Shown here: piece after piece, positions 35,033-43,794 of the stretch
How the letters are laid out: every line of letters starts with the position of its first letter
Numbering within the stretch: position 1 is the first letter of the stretch
Source of the DNA: Martinezella lusitana
GTDB taxonomy: Bacteria; Pseudomonadota; Alphaproteobacteria; Rhizobiales; Rhizobiaceae
NCBI RefSeq assembly: GCF_010668395.1
Contig: NZ_WUEY01000010.1
Span: 1-64,000 of the forward strand
Reading direction: 5' to 3'
DNA length: 64,000 nucleotides
Notes under the pieces: model-generated
What the model was told of the DNA's origin: nothing
Seen by the model: only the letters and a program-made list of their open reading frames with translations
Database searches by the model: none
Program-made: the position numbers and the translations under genes

Positions 35033-37657
35033 ATGAATGCCGGACCGCGGCTTCCAGCGCCGCCGCCAATGGTGTCGGACATGGTTGAACCGGTGGTCCT
35101 CCCACGGACGTCTTCCGTGCCGGGTAGCGGCACCGTTGCCGCATCGCTTACAGGCGTTACGAAGATATTCGGTGGCACGGTCGCCGTGTCCGATGTCACC
35201 ATCGAGCTCAGGGCAGGAGAGGTCCTTGCTCTTCTCGGCGAAAACGGCGCTGGTAAGAGCACCTGCGTGAAGCTCCTTGCGGGCGTGTATAAGCCCGATG
35301 CAGGGGCGGTCGTAGTCGGTGGCCAGCAAAAGCGTTTTTCCTCGCCGCTCGAAGCCCAGCATGCCGGCGTCGCCGTCATGCACCAGCATCCGGGTTTGTT
35401 TCCTGATCTGAGCATTGCCGAGAACCTGTTCATTGGTCAGACGGGAACCAGGTGGAAGCTCGATTACGGCGCGATGCAGTCCGAAGCTGCCCGCCTGCTG
35501 AACACGATCGGCCTCGACGCTGACGTTTCTCAACCACTTGGCAAGTTGCGAACCTCCGAACAGCAGTTGGTGGAAGTCGCTCGCGCCCTGTCTCTCGATG
35601 CTCGCGTCCTCATCATGGACGAACCCACCGCGGCGCTTTCCCAACGCGAGGTCGAGCGGCTGTTCACGGTCGTGGACTCGCTGAGACGGCGCGGTGTGGC
35701 CATGATGTTCGTCGGACATCGCATGGATGAGATCTACCGTGTTGCCGACCGGATCGCGGTTCTGCGCGATGGACGGCTCGTTGGAACGGAGCCGACTGCC
35801 GATCTGTCTCGCGATCGGGCCATCACGATGATGGTCGGGCGATCGCTCGACGGTCTCTATCCGCGCCACACGGCTGTCCCGGGAAAGGTTGTCCTTGAGG
35901 TCAAAGGCCTGGCGCGTGAGGGAACTTTCGACGATATCTCGTTCCAGCTACGGGCCGGGGAAATCCTCGGTTTCGGGGGCCTGGTCGGGAGCGGGCGCAC
36001 CGAGATCGCTCGCGTGCTGTTTGGCATCGATCAGCCGACGTCGGGGACCATTTCGATCGACGGAGCTGCGGTTCAATTTGGATCGGCGAGCGCCGCCATG
36101 GAGCAGGGCATTGCCTATGTCTCGGAGGACCGGATCGGCCAGAGTCTGGTCATGGACTTCTCGATCCTCAACAACGCCTCGCTGACGGTTCTCGACGAGG
36201 CGACGACCGGCGGGATGATGTCTCGCTCGAAAGAGCTGAGGCTGGCCGAGCCCTTTCTGGACCGGCTTCGTCTCCGTTTCAGTTCCTATGGGCAGCCGGT
36301 CAGTTCGCTGTCCGGCGGGAACCAGCAGAAAGTCGTCCTATCGAAGTGGCTGGCAACCAACCCAAGGATACTCATCCTCGATGAGCCGACCCAGGGTATC
36401 GACGTCCAGGCCAAGGCAGACGTGCACGCGATGATGGCCGACCTTGCCAACGAAGGCATGGCGATCATCCTCATTTCGTCCGAGCTCCCCGAGTTGCTCG
36501 GCATGTCCGACAGGATGATAGTCCTGCGGGAAGGACACATCTCGGGACGCTTCGAGCGTGACGAGGCAACGCAGGAAAAGGTCATTGGGGCTGCGACGGA
36601 TGCGATCGTTCAGAAGGTCGATGGCGAGATTGTCGCAAAACCGCTCCATTCGGGCGTCGAGCATGTCGAGCTTCAATCACAGCGAAGTCCTCTGAGGCGG
36701 ATTTTTGCGCGTCGCGAGTTCGGGCTGGTTGCATCCATGCTCGCAGTGATCGTACCGATCTCGATCCTGAACATCCGAATGCTGAGCGGCTCCAACCTGT
36801 CCGCCTTGGCCATGGATGCCGGCCTTCTGATGATCGTCGCCGTAGCGCAGATGCTGGTACTGATTACACGAAGCATCGATCTCTCGGTCGCGGCCATCAT
36901 TGGCCTTGCCGCCTATGGAGCGGCATCGACATTGCATGCTCACCCGGACATCGGTGTGCTTGGCGGCGTGCTTCTTGCCTGTGGAATCGGCCTGGTCGCC
37001 GGGATCGTGAACGGATTGGTCATCACCTACGGCAGGGTGCCCGCCATCGTCGTGACCCTCGGTACGATGTCTGTGTTTCGCGGTATCAACAGCATTTGGG
37101 CTGGCGGAACGCAGGTGAGCGCCGATCAGGTGCCGCAATCATGGCTGGACATGACGAGCGCCAACATTCTTGGGGTTCCGGCCATCATTCTGATCGCAAT
37201 CGTCACCTTGCTGATTGCGGGCTACGTGCTTCGCTACACCTCGCTTGGGCGCGAACTCTACGCAATCGGCTCCAACCCGGACGGTGCTCGATTGATCGGT
37301 ATTCCGGCGCGTCCTCGAATTCTGCTTGCCTTCGCCGCCGCCGGTTTGCTGGCAGGCTTCGACGGCGCGCTGTGGGCGTCGCGCTATGCCACCGTCGATG
37401 CCCGTGTCGCCTACGGTTTCGAACTTACGGTCATTGCGGCCGTCGTGGTTGGCGGCGTCGCGGTGCGCGGCGGTTCCGGGACGGTGCTCGGTGTGGCGGC
37501 CGGAGCCTTGCTTCTGCTGGTCATCAACAACGGCCTCACCCTGGTGCGGGTCGATCCGCTGTGGCTCCAGGGCGTCTACGGTCTCGTCATTCTCGTCGCC
37601 ATCGGCATTGACGCCTATGTCGCCCGCCGAGCGTCCCGGGGAGGAGCGCACCCATGA
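35033..37657 (+). CDS. Fused sugar ABC transporter ATPase-permease
   Basis: An 874-residue protein that joins two functions normally carried by separate genes. Residues about 35-525 are a tandem RbsA-type ATPase (Walker A GENGAGKST, Walker B VLIMDEPTA, second signature LSGGNQQK, Walker B LILDEPTQG). Residues about 560-870 are an RbsC-type permease (ITRSIDLSVAAIIGLAAYG, GRELYAIGSNPDGARLIG, GGVAVRGGSGTVLG). The linker shows no stop or frame break. The start is uncertain: 35033 is used, while 35069 or 35081 would trim a non-conserved leader. The next permease overlaps by ATGA and a rhamnose-type binding protein follows. Confidence 0.92.
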   Translation: MNAGPRLPAPPPMVSDMVEPVVLPRTSSVPGSGTVAASLTGVTKIFGGTVAVSDVTIELRAGEVLALLGENGAGKSTCVKLLAGVYKPDAGAVVVGGQQKRFSSPLEAQHAGVAVMHQHPGLFPDLSIAENLFIGQTGTRWKLDYGAMQSEAARLLNTIGLDADVSQPLGKLRTSEQQLVEVARALSLDARVLIMDEPTAALSQREVERLFTVVDSLRRRGVAMMFVGHRMDEIYRVADRIAVLRDGRLVGTEPTADLSRDRAITMMVGRSLDGLYPRHTAVPGKVVLEVKGLAREGTFDDISFQLRAGEILGFGGLVGSGRTEIARVLFGIDQPTSGTISIDGAAVQFGSASAAMEQGIAYVSEDRIGQSLVMDFSILNNASLTVLDEATTGGMMSRSKELRLAEPFLDRLRLRFSSYGQPVSSLSGGNQQKVVLSKWLATNPRILILDEPTQGIDVQAKADVHAMMADLANEGMAIILISSELPELLGMSDRMIVLREGHISGRFERDEATQEKVIGAATDAIVQKVDGEIVAKPLHSGVEHVELQSQRSPLRRIFARREFGLVASMLAVIVPISILNIRMLSGSNLSALAMDAGLLMIVAVAQMLVLITRSIDLSVAAIIGLAAYGAASTLHAHPDIGVLGGVLLACGIGLVAGIVNGLVITYGRVPAIVVTLGTMSVFRGINSIWAGGTQVSADQVPQSWLDMTSANILGVPAIILIAIVTLLIAGYVLRYTSLGRELYAIGSNPDGARLIGIPARPRILLAFAAAGLLAGFDGALWASRYATVDARVAYGFELTVIAAVVVGGVAVRGGSGTVLGVAAGALLLLVINNGLTLVRVDPLWLQGVYGLVILVAIGIDAYVARRASRGGAHP

Positions 37658-38664
37658 CCGACAGATCGAAGCAGGACAAGGATTTCGTCGCCCGCATCGG
37701 CAACTGGGATAACTTCCTGGCCGCGATTACCATCGCCGTTATCGCATACGCCGTCTTCGAAGTGCCGAACTTCGCATCGACGTTCAACATCTCCCAAGCC
37801 GTTGCCGGGATTTCCGAGCGAGCGCTGATCGTCCTGCCGATGGTGCTCCTGATCATCGCCCGTGAGATCGACCTTTCGGTCGGCAGCACGCTTGCCCTCA
37901 CGAGCGTCGTTTTCGGGCTGCTTACCCAGGCGGAGTTTTCGCTCTATGTGGCAATCCCGTTGACGTTGCTCGCCGGTGCGGCGTGCGGGGCATTCAATGG
38001 CGTCCTCGTCACGAAGCTGGGGCTGCCGTCGCTTGTGGTCACTCTGGGCACGATGGCCTTGTTCAGGGGCATCGGCTACATCCTCCTCGGTTCGGACTCG
38101 ATCAACGATTTTCCGGACAGTTTTCTCGATTTTGGCATCAACACGGTTGGAGATACGCCCGTTCCATGGACGATCGTGCCTTTCATCGTGCTCGCGCCGC
38201 TGTTTGCCATCGCCCTTCAGAAAATGCCGCTCGGACGGCGGATATATGCCATCGGCGGAAGCCCGGAGGCAGCGCGATATTCAGGCATTCGTCTGGCCCG
38301 CACCGTCCTTGGATTGTTCATAACCTCTGGTGTCGTGTGTGCCGCTGCCGGCATGGTCTATGCAGCGCGGCTGGCCAACGCCCGTGCCAACAACGCGCTC
38401 GGCATCGAACTCGACGTGATCACGATTGCGCTCCTCGGCGGCATCAGCGTCTTCGGAGGGAAGGGCAGGCTGACGGGCGTTCTCTGGGCCCTGCTGCTGT
38501 TTGCGACCATCCGCAACGTTCTCGGCCTTCTGCAGATCGGCGGCGACGCGCAGGGAACCGTCATCGGTCTTCTCCTGATCGTCTCGCTGCTCGCCAGCAA
38601 TGCGGCCGAGCGGATCTTTGCAAGCGTCAGGACCCGTTACTTCAAACCAAAGGCAAGCGAGTAG
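37654..38664 (+). CDS. Sugar ABC transporter permease (RbsC/RhaQ-like)
   Basis: A 336-residue inner-membrane permease with the family motif AREIDLSVGSTLALTS, the loop GRRIYAIGGSPEAARYSG and GGISVFGGKGRLTGV. Its start overlaps the fused ATPase-permease stop (ATGA). With the permease half of that protein it would form a heterodimeric channel. It is followed 53 bases later by the binding-protein gene. Confidence 0.95.
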   Translation: MTDRSKQDKDFVARIGNWDNFLAAITIAVIAYAVFEVPNFASTFNISQAVAGISERALIVLPMVLLIIAREIDLSVGSTLALTSVVFGLLTQAEFSLYVAIPLTLLAGAACGAFNGVLVTKLGLPSLVVTLGTMALFRGIGYILLGSDSINDFPDSFLDFGINTVGDTPVPWTIVPFIVLAPLFAIALQKMPLGRRIYAIGGSPEAARYSGIRLARTVLGLFITSGVVCAAAGMVYAARLANARANNALGIELDVITIALLGGISVFGGKGRLTGVLWALLLFATIRNVLGLLQIGGDAQGTVIGLLLIVSLLASNAAERIFASVRTRYFKPKASE

Positions 38665-38717
38665 CATCCGGCGGCTCGACTGTTCACCCAAGCCGGACTC
38701 ACGGAGGAGGAAACCCA

Positions 38718-39722
38718 ATGAAATCGAAAGTTCTCACATCGCTGCTTCTCGCCAGTGCCCTGATTGGCAGCGTGACAACGGCTCTTGCCGCCGATTGCGC
38801 CAAGGGACCTGTCACCGTCGGCTTCCTGCCCAAGCTCGACACCGACCCCTACTTCCAGGTTGCGCAGACCGGCGCAGAAGAAGCTGCCGGCGAGATCGGC
38901 GGAAAGGCGATCAAGCAGGCACCATCGCAGGCAACAGCCGAGGCGCAGATCGACTTCATCAACAATCTCGTTTCCCAGAAGGTCGGCGTCATCGCCATTT
39001 CTGCAAATGACGCCAACGCTGTCGCTCCGGCCCTTCGCCGCGCGGAAAAGCAGGGTGTCAAGATTGTTTCCTACGATTCCGACGTGGCAACGAATGCGCG
39101 TGCGCTCTTTCTCAATCAGGCGGCTGGCGACAGCCTGGCCGAGATGATGCTGGAGTCCATGGGGCAACTCATCAACTACGACGGCGACTTCGCCATCCTG
39201 TCTTCCACGCCGACGGCGACCAACCAGAACGCCTGGATCGACTTCATGAAGAAGAAGATGGCCGCCGACAAGAAATATTCGAAGATGAAACTGGTCCAGG
39301 TCGCCTACGGTCAGGAGAGCGAGCAGGTGAACCAGCAACAGGCTCTCGGCCTTGCTCAGGCATTCCCGAACCTGAAGGGCATCATCATACCCGCCGGTAT
39401 CGGTCTGCCCGCGGCAGCCCGCGCAATGGATCAGGCCGGCCTGCTTGGAAAGATCAAGCTCACCGGTCTGGCACCCGCGACGCTGATCAAGAAGTACATC
39501 CAGGATGGCTCCGTCCAGGACATCTGGTGGAACGTCAAGGATCTTGGCTATCTGACCTACTATGCTGCCCAGGCCGTGGCTCAATGCAAGGTCACCGGCA
39601 AGGACGGCGAAACATTCTCCGCAGGCCGCCTCGGATCCTACAAGGTCGGCACCAAGGGCGAAGTCCTGCTCGGACCAGCCAAGATCGTGACGCCGGCGAA
39701 TATCGAAGAATTCAAGTTCTGA
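38718..39722 (+). CDS. Sugar-binding protein, rhamnose/autoinducer-2 type (RhaS-like)
   Basis: A 334-residue periplasmic binding protein. The signal peptide ends at LAA|D after LLLASALIGSVTTA. The mature protein starts with TVGFLPKLDTDPYFQVAQTG and contains QATAEAQIDFINNLVSQKV and VIAISANDANAVAPALRRA, which closely match rhizobial RhaS-type rhamnose-binding proteins as I recall them. GGAGGA precedes the start. It delivers ligand to the preceding fused transporter. Rhamnose or a related 6-deoxysugar is a reasonable guess, but the locus has no rhamnose catabolic enzymes. A strong terminator follows. Confidence 0.9.
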   Translation: MKSKVLTSLLLASALIGSVTTALAADCAKGPVTVGFLPKLDTDPYFQVAQTGAEEAAGEIGGKAIKQAPSQATAEAQIDFINNLVSQKVGVIAISANDANAVAPALRRAEKQGVKIVSYDSDVATNARALFLNQAAGDSLAEMMLESMGQLINYDGDFAILSSTPTATNQNAWIDFMKKKMAADKKYSKMKLVQVAYGQESEQVNQQQALGLAQAFPNLKGIIIPAGIGLPAAARAMDQAGLLGKIKLTGLAPATLIKKYIQDGSVQDIWWNVKDLGYLTYYAAQAVAQCKVTGKDGETFSAGRLGSYKVGTKGEVLLGPAKIVTPANIEEFKF

Positions 39723-39729
39723 CATTGTC

Positions 39730-39758
39730 GGGCAACGCCGATCCGGCGTTGCCCTTTT
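39730..39758 (+). terminator. Rho-independent terminator after the RhaS-like gene
   Basis: An 11-bp perfect stem (39730-39740 pairing with 39744-39754) with a 3-base loop ATC is followed by TTTT. It starts 7 bases after the binding-protein stop and precedes the amidotransferase-like gene, which may therefore be expressed only by read-through. Confidence 0.8.
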
Positions 39759-39776
39759 CCCCATCGAGGATCCATC

Positions 39777-40541
39777 ATGAAGCCAGTGTTGCTCGCGGGC
39801 GAGACTTTTCACGTAACGTCGTTCGCTGCCAAGGGCCTGGAAGTCGGCGCATCCTCTCGCTATTCGAATGGTGCGACGCGTTACATCTCGGGGCTTGCCA
39901 GGCAGGGGATCGAGGTCGTCCAGATCGGCGGCGAGCGGTGTGAGGCCGAATTTCCGAGGTCGCTGGAAGCTCTCGCCGACTATTCGGCCGTCGTCCTTTC
40001 GGATGTCGGCGCCCTCTCGCTGCTCTACACGCCGGAAACGCGGATCGGTCAGCGCTCCGTCAATCGGCTCGAACTTCTCCGCCGCTGGGTGGAGCAGGGT
40101 GGAGGGTTGATGATGGCCGGCGGCTATACCTGCTTCCAGGGCATGGACGGATCGGCGATGTTCCACGGTACGGCCGTCGAGGAATGCCTTCCTGTCGAGA
40201 TCAATGCGGGTCCGGATGGGTTGGAGGCACCCGAAGGTCTCGACCCGGCCGTTATCGATGCCGAGCACCCGGTGCTCGCGGGTCTGACATCGCCCATTCC
40301 TTTCGTTCTCGGCATGAATCGCGTCAAGGCGCGGGCAGGCAATGAGGTGAAGACGTTAGTCCATTGCTCCAGCCGAGGGCAGAATTTGCCGCTTTTGTCT
40401 GTCCGCGATTATGGCGCTGGACGATCGCTTGCGTGGACGACCGATATCGGACCGCATTGGTTGTCCGAAGATTTCATGCGCTGGGACGGCTACGATACGC
40501 TCATGGCCAACATGGCGCGTTGGCTGGCGCGGAAGATTTAG
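39777..40541 (+). CDS. Glutamine amidotransferase-like protein
   Basis: A 254-residue protein with a class-I-amidotransferase/ThuA-like fold. It starts MKPVLLAGETFHVTS and has the LADYSAVVLSDVGALSL segment. The stretch GGGLMMAGGYTCFQGM lies where a nucleophile elbow is expected, with Cys between Gly-Tyr-Thr and Phe. It closes with GRSLAWTTDIGPHWLSEDF. Members of this group often sit beside sugar ABC transporters in Rhizobiales; their reaction is not established. It follows the terminator at 39730 by 18 bases. Confidence 0.8.
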   Translation: MKPVLLAGETFHVTSFAAKGLEVGASSRYSNGATRYISGLARQGIEVVQIGGERCEAEFPRSLEALADYSAVVLSDVGALSLLYTPETRIGQRSVNRLELLRRWVEQGGGLMMAGGYTCFQGMDGSAMFHGTAVEECLPVEINAGPDGLEAPEGLDPAVIDAEHPVLAGLTSPIPFVLGMNRVKARAGNEVKTLVHCSSRGQNLPLLSVRDYGAGRSLAWTTDIGPHWLSEDFMRWDGYDTLMANMARWLARKI

Positions 40542-40611
40542 AGGTGGACGCGTCGAAGACGATATCCGCCTTGCCGTCTTGGTCTCACAGCAATGACGCG
40601 ACGCAGGGCGG

Positions 40612-41586
40612 CTAACGTGTCGACATATCCTCGGGATTTCGGGTGACAAGTCGCGCGCCGTCGTTCTCTGTTCCGAGAGGCGGCCAAAACTGTCGAAAAT
40701 GGCGGATGAGCAAGTCCGTTAGCACCCGTGTTCTCAGGTTCATGTCGCGTCGATGCGGCCATACGGCCTGAATAGGCAATCCTTTCGGGGATGAGGCTGG
40801 CATGACGGTCACGACAGATCCTTGTTTCAGGGCTTCGGCGACAAGCCATTCAGGCAGCTGCGCCACGCCGAACCCCCGCAAGACGCAGTCGTAGATTGCG
40901 TCATAGCTGCCGACGCTGAACGTGCCGGAAACGTCGACTTGCCCGACCGAGCCGGTCTCGTCGGCCAACAGCCAGGGGGCTCTGCCATCGCTTCGCGAAT
41001 AGGTGATGCAGTCGTGGCCGGCAAGGTCCGACACCACTTTCGGCGTGCCGCGACGCGCGAGGTAGTCGGGCGACGCGCACATGACAATGTTCTGCGTGCC
41101 CAGGCGCCGGGCGACCAGATCGGCGCTGTTTCCGACGTTTCCAATACGGACGGCGAGATCGATGCCGTCCTCCACCAAGTCGGTGAGGCGGTTTGAGAAG
41201 CTGACATCGAAGGTCAGCATGGAATAGGTCTGCGACAGCTCCAACAGAATCGGCATTATCACCTTGCGGCCCAGTAGTTCAGGCAGGCTGACCCTGAGCC
41301 TGCCGGCGGGTTCGCGCGTTCTGGATGTCAGCGTCGCTTGTACAGCCTCGAGCTCATTAAAGGCGCGCTGGCAGGCCTGCAGAAGCAGTGCGCCATCCTC
41401 CGTCAACGTCATTTGGCGCGTGGTGCGGTGAAACAGGCGCGCGCCGAGCCGCGTCTCGAGCCGCGCCACTGCCTTTCCTACGGCGGAGCTTGTCAATCCA
41501 AGCTTAAGGCCGGCATCCGAGAAGTTCTCGCTCTTGGCCGCCTGTACGAACGTACGGATCGCCGTCAATTGCTCGCTCGAAATCAT
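40612..41586 (-). CDS. LysR family transcriptional regulator
   Basis: A protein of about 324 residues with the N-terminal LysR helix-turn-helix (AIRTFVQAAKSENFSDAGLK, then SSAVGKAVARLETRLGARLF) and the RTTRQMTLTEDGALLL wing. A substrate-binding domain follows (EDGIDLAVRIGNVGNSADLV). The ATG at 41586 has GGGAGG upstream. It is divergent from the NCS1 permease and probably controls that operon. Confidence 0.92.
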   Translation of the reverse strand: MISSEQLTAIRTFVQAAKSENFSDAGLKLGLTSSAVGKAVARLETRLGARLFHRTTRQMTLTEDGALLLQACQRAFNELEAVQATLTSRTREPAGRLRVSLPELLGRKVIMPILLELSQTYSMLTFDVSFSNRLTDLVEDGIDLAVRIGNVGNSADLVARRLGTQNIVMCASPDYLARRGTPKVVSDLAGHDCITYSRSDGRAPWLLADETGSVGQVDVSGTFSVGSYDAIYDCVLRGFGVAQLPEWLVAEALKQGSVVTVMPASSPKGLPIQAVWPHRRDMNLRTRVLTDLLIRHFRQFWPPLGTENDGARLVTRNPEDMSTR

Positions 41587-41609
41587 ATGCCCTCCCATAA
41601 CGGAACTGA

Positions 41610-41628
41610 ATTCCGATATTATAGGAAT
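41610..41628. promoter_or_regulatory. Candidate LysR box upstream of the NCS1 permease operon
   Basis: ATTCC (41610-41614) and GGAAT (41624-41628) flank a 9-base AT-rich centre, giving an ATTCC-N9-GGAAT repeat with the T-N11-A LysR pattern. It lies 23 bases from the LysR start and about 80 bases from the permease start. Confidence 0.4.
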
Positions 41629-41710
41629 AATCGGATAAACTGAGAATTAGAAGAACGATTATGGTTCGTTTCGCGTGCCGGGCTCACGGCGCAAAAAAAG
41701 GGAACGGACT

Positions 41711-43027
41711 ATGGAAACTCGACCGGATATAAATCGCGATCTTGATGACTTTACCCTCAGCCGGGTACCGATGGGCGCGCGATATTCCTGGCTATCGGTT
41801 GCGATGCAGCGGTTTGGTCAGCTCTCATGCCTTTCTCAATTCATGGTCGGCGCACTGCTGGGCTACGGCATGACCTTCAAGGACGCCTTTCTGGCCCTGA
41901 CCCTTGGGGCGGTCATCCTGGAAATCGTTTCGATCTTTGTCGGCATAGCAGGGCAAAGGGAGGGGATGAGCACGGCGATGCTGGCCCGCTGGACCGGCTT
42001 TGGTCAACACGGCTCCAGCTTGCTGTCGCTGGTCATCGCCATCAGTCTCGTGGGCTGGTTTGCGGTTCAGAATGCAATATTCGCTTCCGGAATGCAGTCC
42101 TTGGCCGGCGGATTGCCATTTTGGGGCTGGGCCCTGGCGTGTGGCCTCGCGGTCACCCTTGTCGTCACCTTCGGATTCTCCGCGATGGCTTGGCTTGCCT
42201 ATGTCACGGTCCCGGCATTCATGGTGCTGGCAGGCTGGTCGATCGCGTCAGCGCTCATGACCCATTCACTGCAAAGTCTGGTGAACTCAGCCGCTCCCGG
42301 CCCGTCGCTGAGCCTGACCGCCGGGGCGACCATGGTGGCGGGCTCGTTCATTATCGGCGCGGTCGTCACGCCGGATATGAGTCGCTTCAACCGCTCGGCC
42401 TTTGATGTTGTCAGGCAAACCGTGGTCAGCATCACCTTCGGGGAGTATCTGGTCGGCCTTATCGGGGTTCTGCTTGCGCACGCCGTAGGCAGCGCGGACG
42501 TTGTCAAGATTATCGTCACCACAACCAGTTTTGTCGGCATCATTATCCTGGTCGCCTCGACGGCGAAGATCAATGACTGGAACCTGTATTCCGCCTCACT
42601 TGGCGTCGTGAACTTTTTCCAGAACGTCTTCGGCGTTGCGATTAGCCGCACGACGGCGACGCTCGTCATCGGCAGCTGCGGAACGCTGCTGTCGCTCTGG
42701 GGCGGTCTTCAGCAATTCACCGGCTTCCTTATTGTGTTAGGCGTCGCAATTCCTCCTGTCGGAGGGATCATGATCGTCGACTACTTCGTCTTGCGTCGGC
42801 AGAGGGCTTTGCTGGACCGTTCGGCGATCCGCGGGGCGGTGCCCGACACAAGCGAGGCTTGGAACCTCCCGGGTCTCGTCAGCTGGGCCGTCGGCTTTCT
42901 CACCGGCTTTTATATCAGCGCCGGCATTCCTTCCATAAACGCGCTTTGCGCCGCCGGCTTCTCCTACTGGCTGATCCAGGGGTTTTTGGCGCCATGCTGC
43001 GCAAAACTCACATCGCGCAACGCGTAA
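41711..43027 (+). CDS. NCS1 family cytosine permease-like transporter
   Basis: A 438-residue inner-membrane transporter with about twelve hydrophobic segments, resembling CodB-type NCS1 permeases. Typical features are DDFTLSRVPMGARYSWLSVA at the N-terminus, GVLIGAVVTPDMSRF-like text in the middle (here SFIIGAVVTPDMSRFNRSA) and VDYFVLRR before the last helices. It would import a nucleobase, hydantoin or related ring compound with a cation. The ATG at 41711 follows AAGGGAACGG. It leads an operon with an SDR and a DUF917 protein. Confidence 0.88.
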   Translation: METRPDINRDLDDFTLSRVPMGARYSWLSVAMQRFGQLSCLSQFMVGALLGYGMTFKDAFLALTLGAVILEIVSIFVGIAGQREGMSTAMLARWTGFGQHGSSLLSLVIAISLVGWFAVQNAIFASGMQSLAGGLPFWGWALACGLAVTLVVTFGFSAMAWLAYVTVPAFMVLAGWSIASALMTHSLQSLVNSAAPGPSLSLTAGATMVAGSFIIGAVVTPDMSRFNRSAFDVVRQTVVSITFGEYLVGLIGVLLAHAVGSADVVKIIVTTTSFVGIIILVASTAKINDWNLYSASLGVVNFFQNVFGVAISRTTATLVIGSCGTLLSLWGGLQQFTGFLIVLGVAIPPVGGIMIVDYFVLRRQRALLDRSAIRGAVPDTSEAWNLPGLVSWAVGFLTGFYISAGIPSINALCAAGFSYWLIQGFLAPCCAKLTSRNA

Positions 43028-43080
43028 TGCGACAGCGATATTCGGACATTGACCAGGCAATCATTCAACGAGGATCGAAT

Positions 43081-43794
43081 ATGTTTAATAGCAAGACTGT
43101 TGCCATCATCGGCGGCACCTCCGGCATCGGCCTGCGTGTAGCAGAGATCGCCATTTCGCAGGGAGCATCCGTCATCGTCGGCGGACGAAACATTGAACGC
43201 ATCGACAAAGCGGTTCAGCGTCTCGGTTCCTCGGCGCGGGGGGCTGAGGTTGACAACCTCGATCAGGCCTCGATCAAGGCGTTTTTCGAAGCGGCCGGAG
43301 CCATTGACCATCTTTTCACGCCCGGCGCGTCGTACGCGCGGGGCCGCATAGATGAAGCATCCGACGACGTGGCGGAAAGCTCGTTCAAGTCCAAGTTTTG
43401 GGGGCAGTATTACGCTGTCAAACATGCTCTGCCTTACCTGGCAAAGGATGGCTCGATCACCTTGATGGCAGGTGCCTATAGCGTTCGCCCGGCGTCGAAC
43501 GGCGCGGCCTATGGCGCCTGCAATGCGGCAATCGAAGGCCTCGGCCGTTCGCTTGCGGTGGAATTGGCACCGGTGCGGGTGAATGTCGTATCGCCTGGAA
43601 CGATTGACAGCGATCTATGGCAGCGCCAGCCGCCAGCGCTGCGGGATGCGTCTTTCTCGTCCTACGGCGACGTTGCATTGCTAAAGCGTGTTGGTACGAC
43701 CGATGAAGTGGCCGATGCGGTGGTCTTCCTCATGAAAAACACCTTCATGACCGGATCCACGCTTTATCCGGACGGCGGGTTTGCACTGCGATGA
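43081..43794 (+). CDS. SDR family oxidoreductase
   Basis: A 237-residue short-chain dehydrogenase with VAIIGGTSGIGLRVAEIA at the N-terminus and a C-terminal YPDGGF motif. The catalytic region is degenerate: LMAGAYSVRP then YGACNAAIE, where Lys of the Tyr-x3-Lys motif is replaced by Asn (Y-G-A-C-N). The enzyme may therefore be inactive or non-classical. The ATG at 43081 is the natural start; the frame is open further upstream but lies inside the permease gene. It overlaps the DUF917 gene by ATGA. Confidence 0.85.
   Translation: MFNSKTVAIIGGTSGIGLRVAEIAISQGASVIVGGRNIERIDKAVQRLGSSARGAEVDNLDQASIKAFFEAAGAIDHLFTPGASYARGRIDEASDDVAESSFKSKFWGQYYAVKHALPYLAKDGSITLMAGAYSVRPASNGAAYGACNAAIEGLGRSLAVELAPVRVNVVSPGTIDSDLWQRQPPALRDASFSSYGDVALLKRVGTTDEVADAVVFLMKNTFMTGSTLYPDGGFALR

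Noticed and set aside
34844..35869. Long N-terminal extension of the ROK gene
   Set aside because: It is antisense to the fused ABC transporter gene and lacks any conserved domain.
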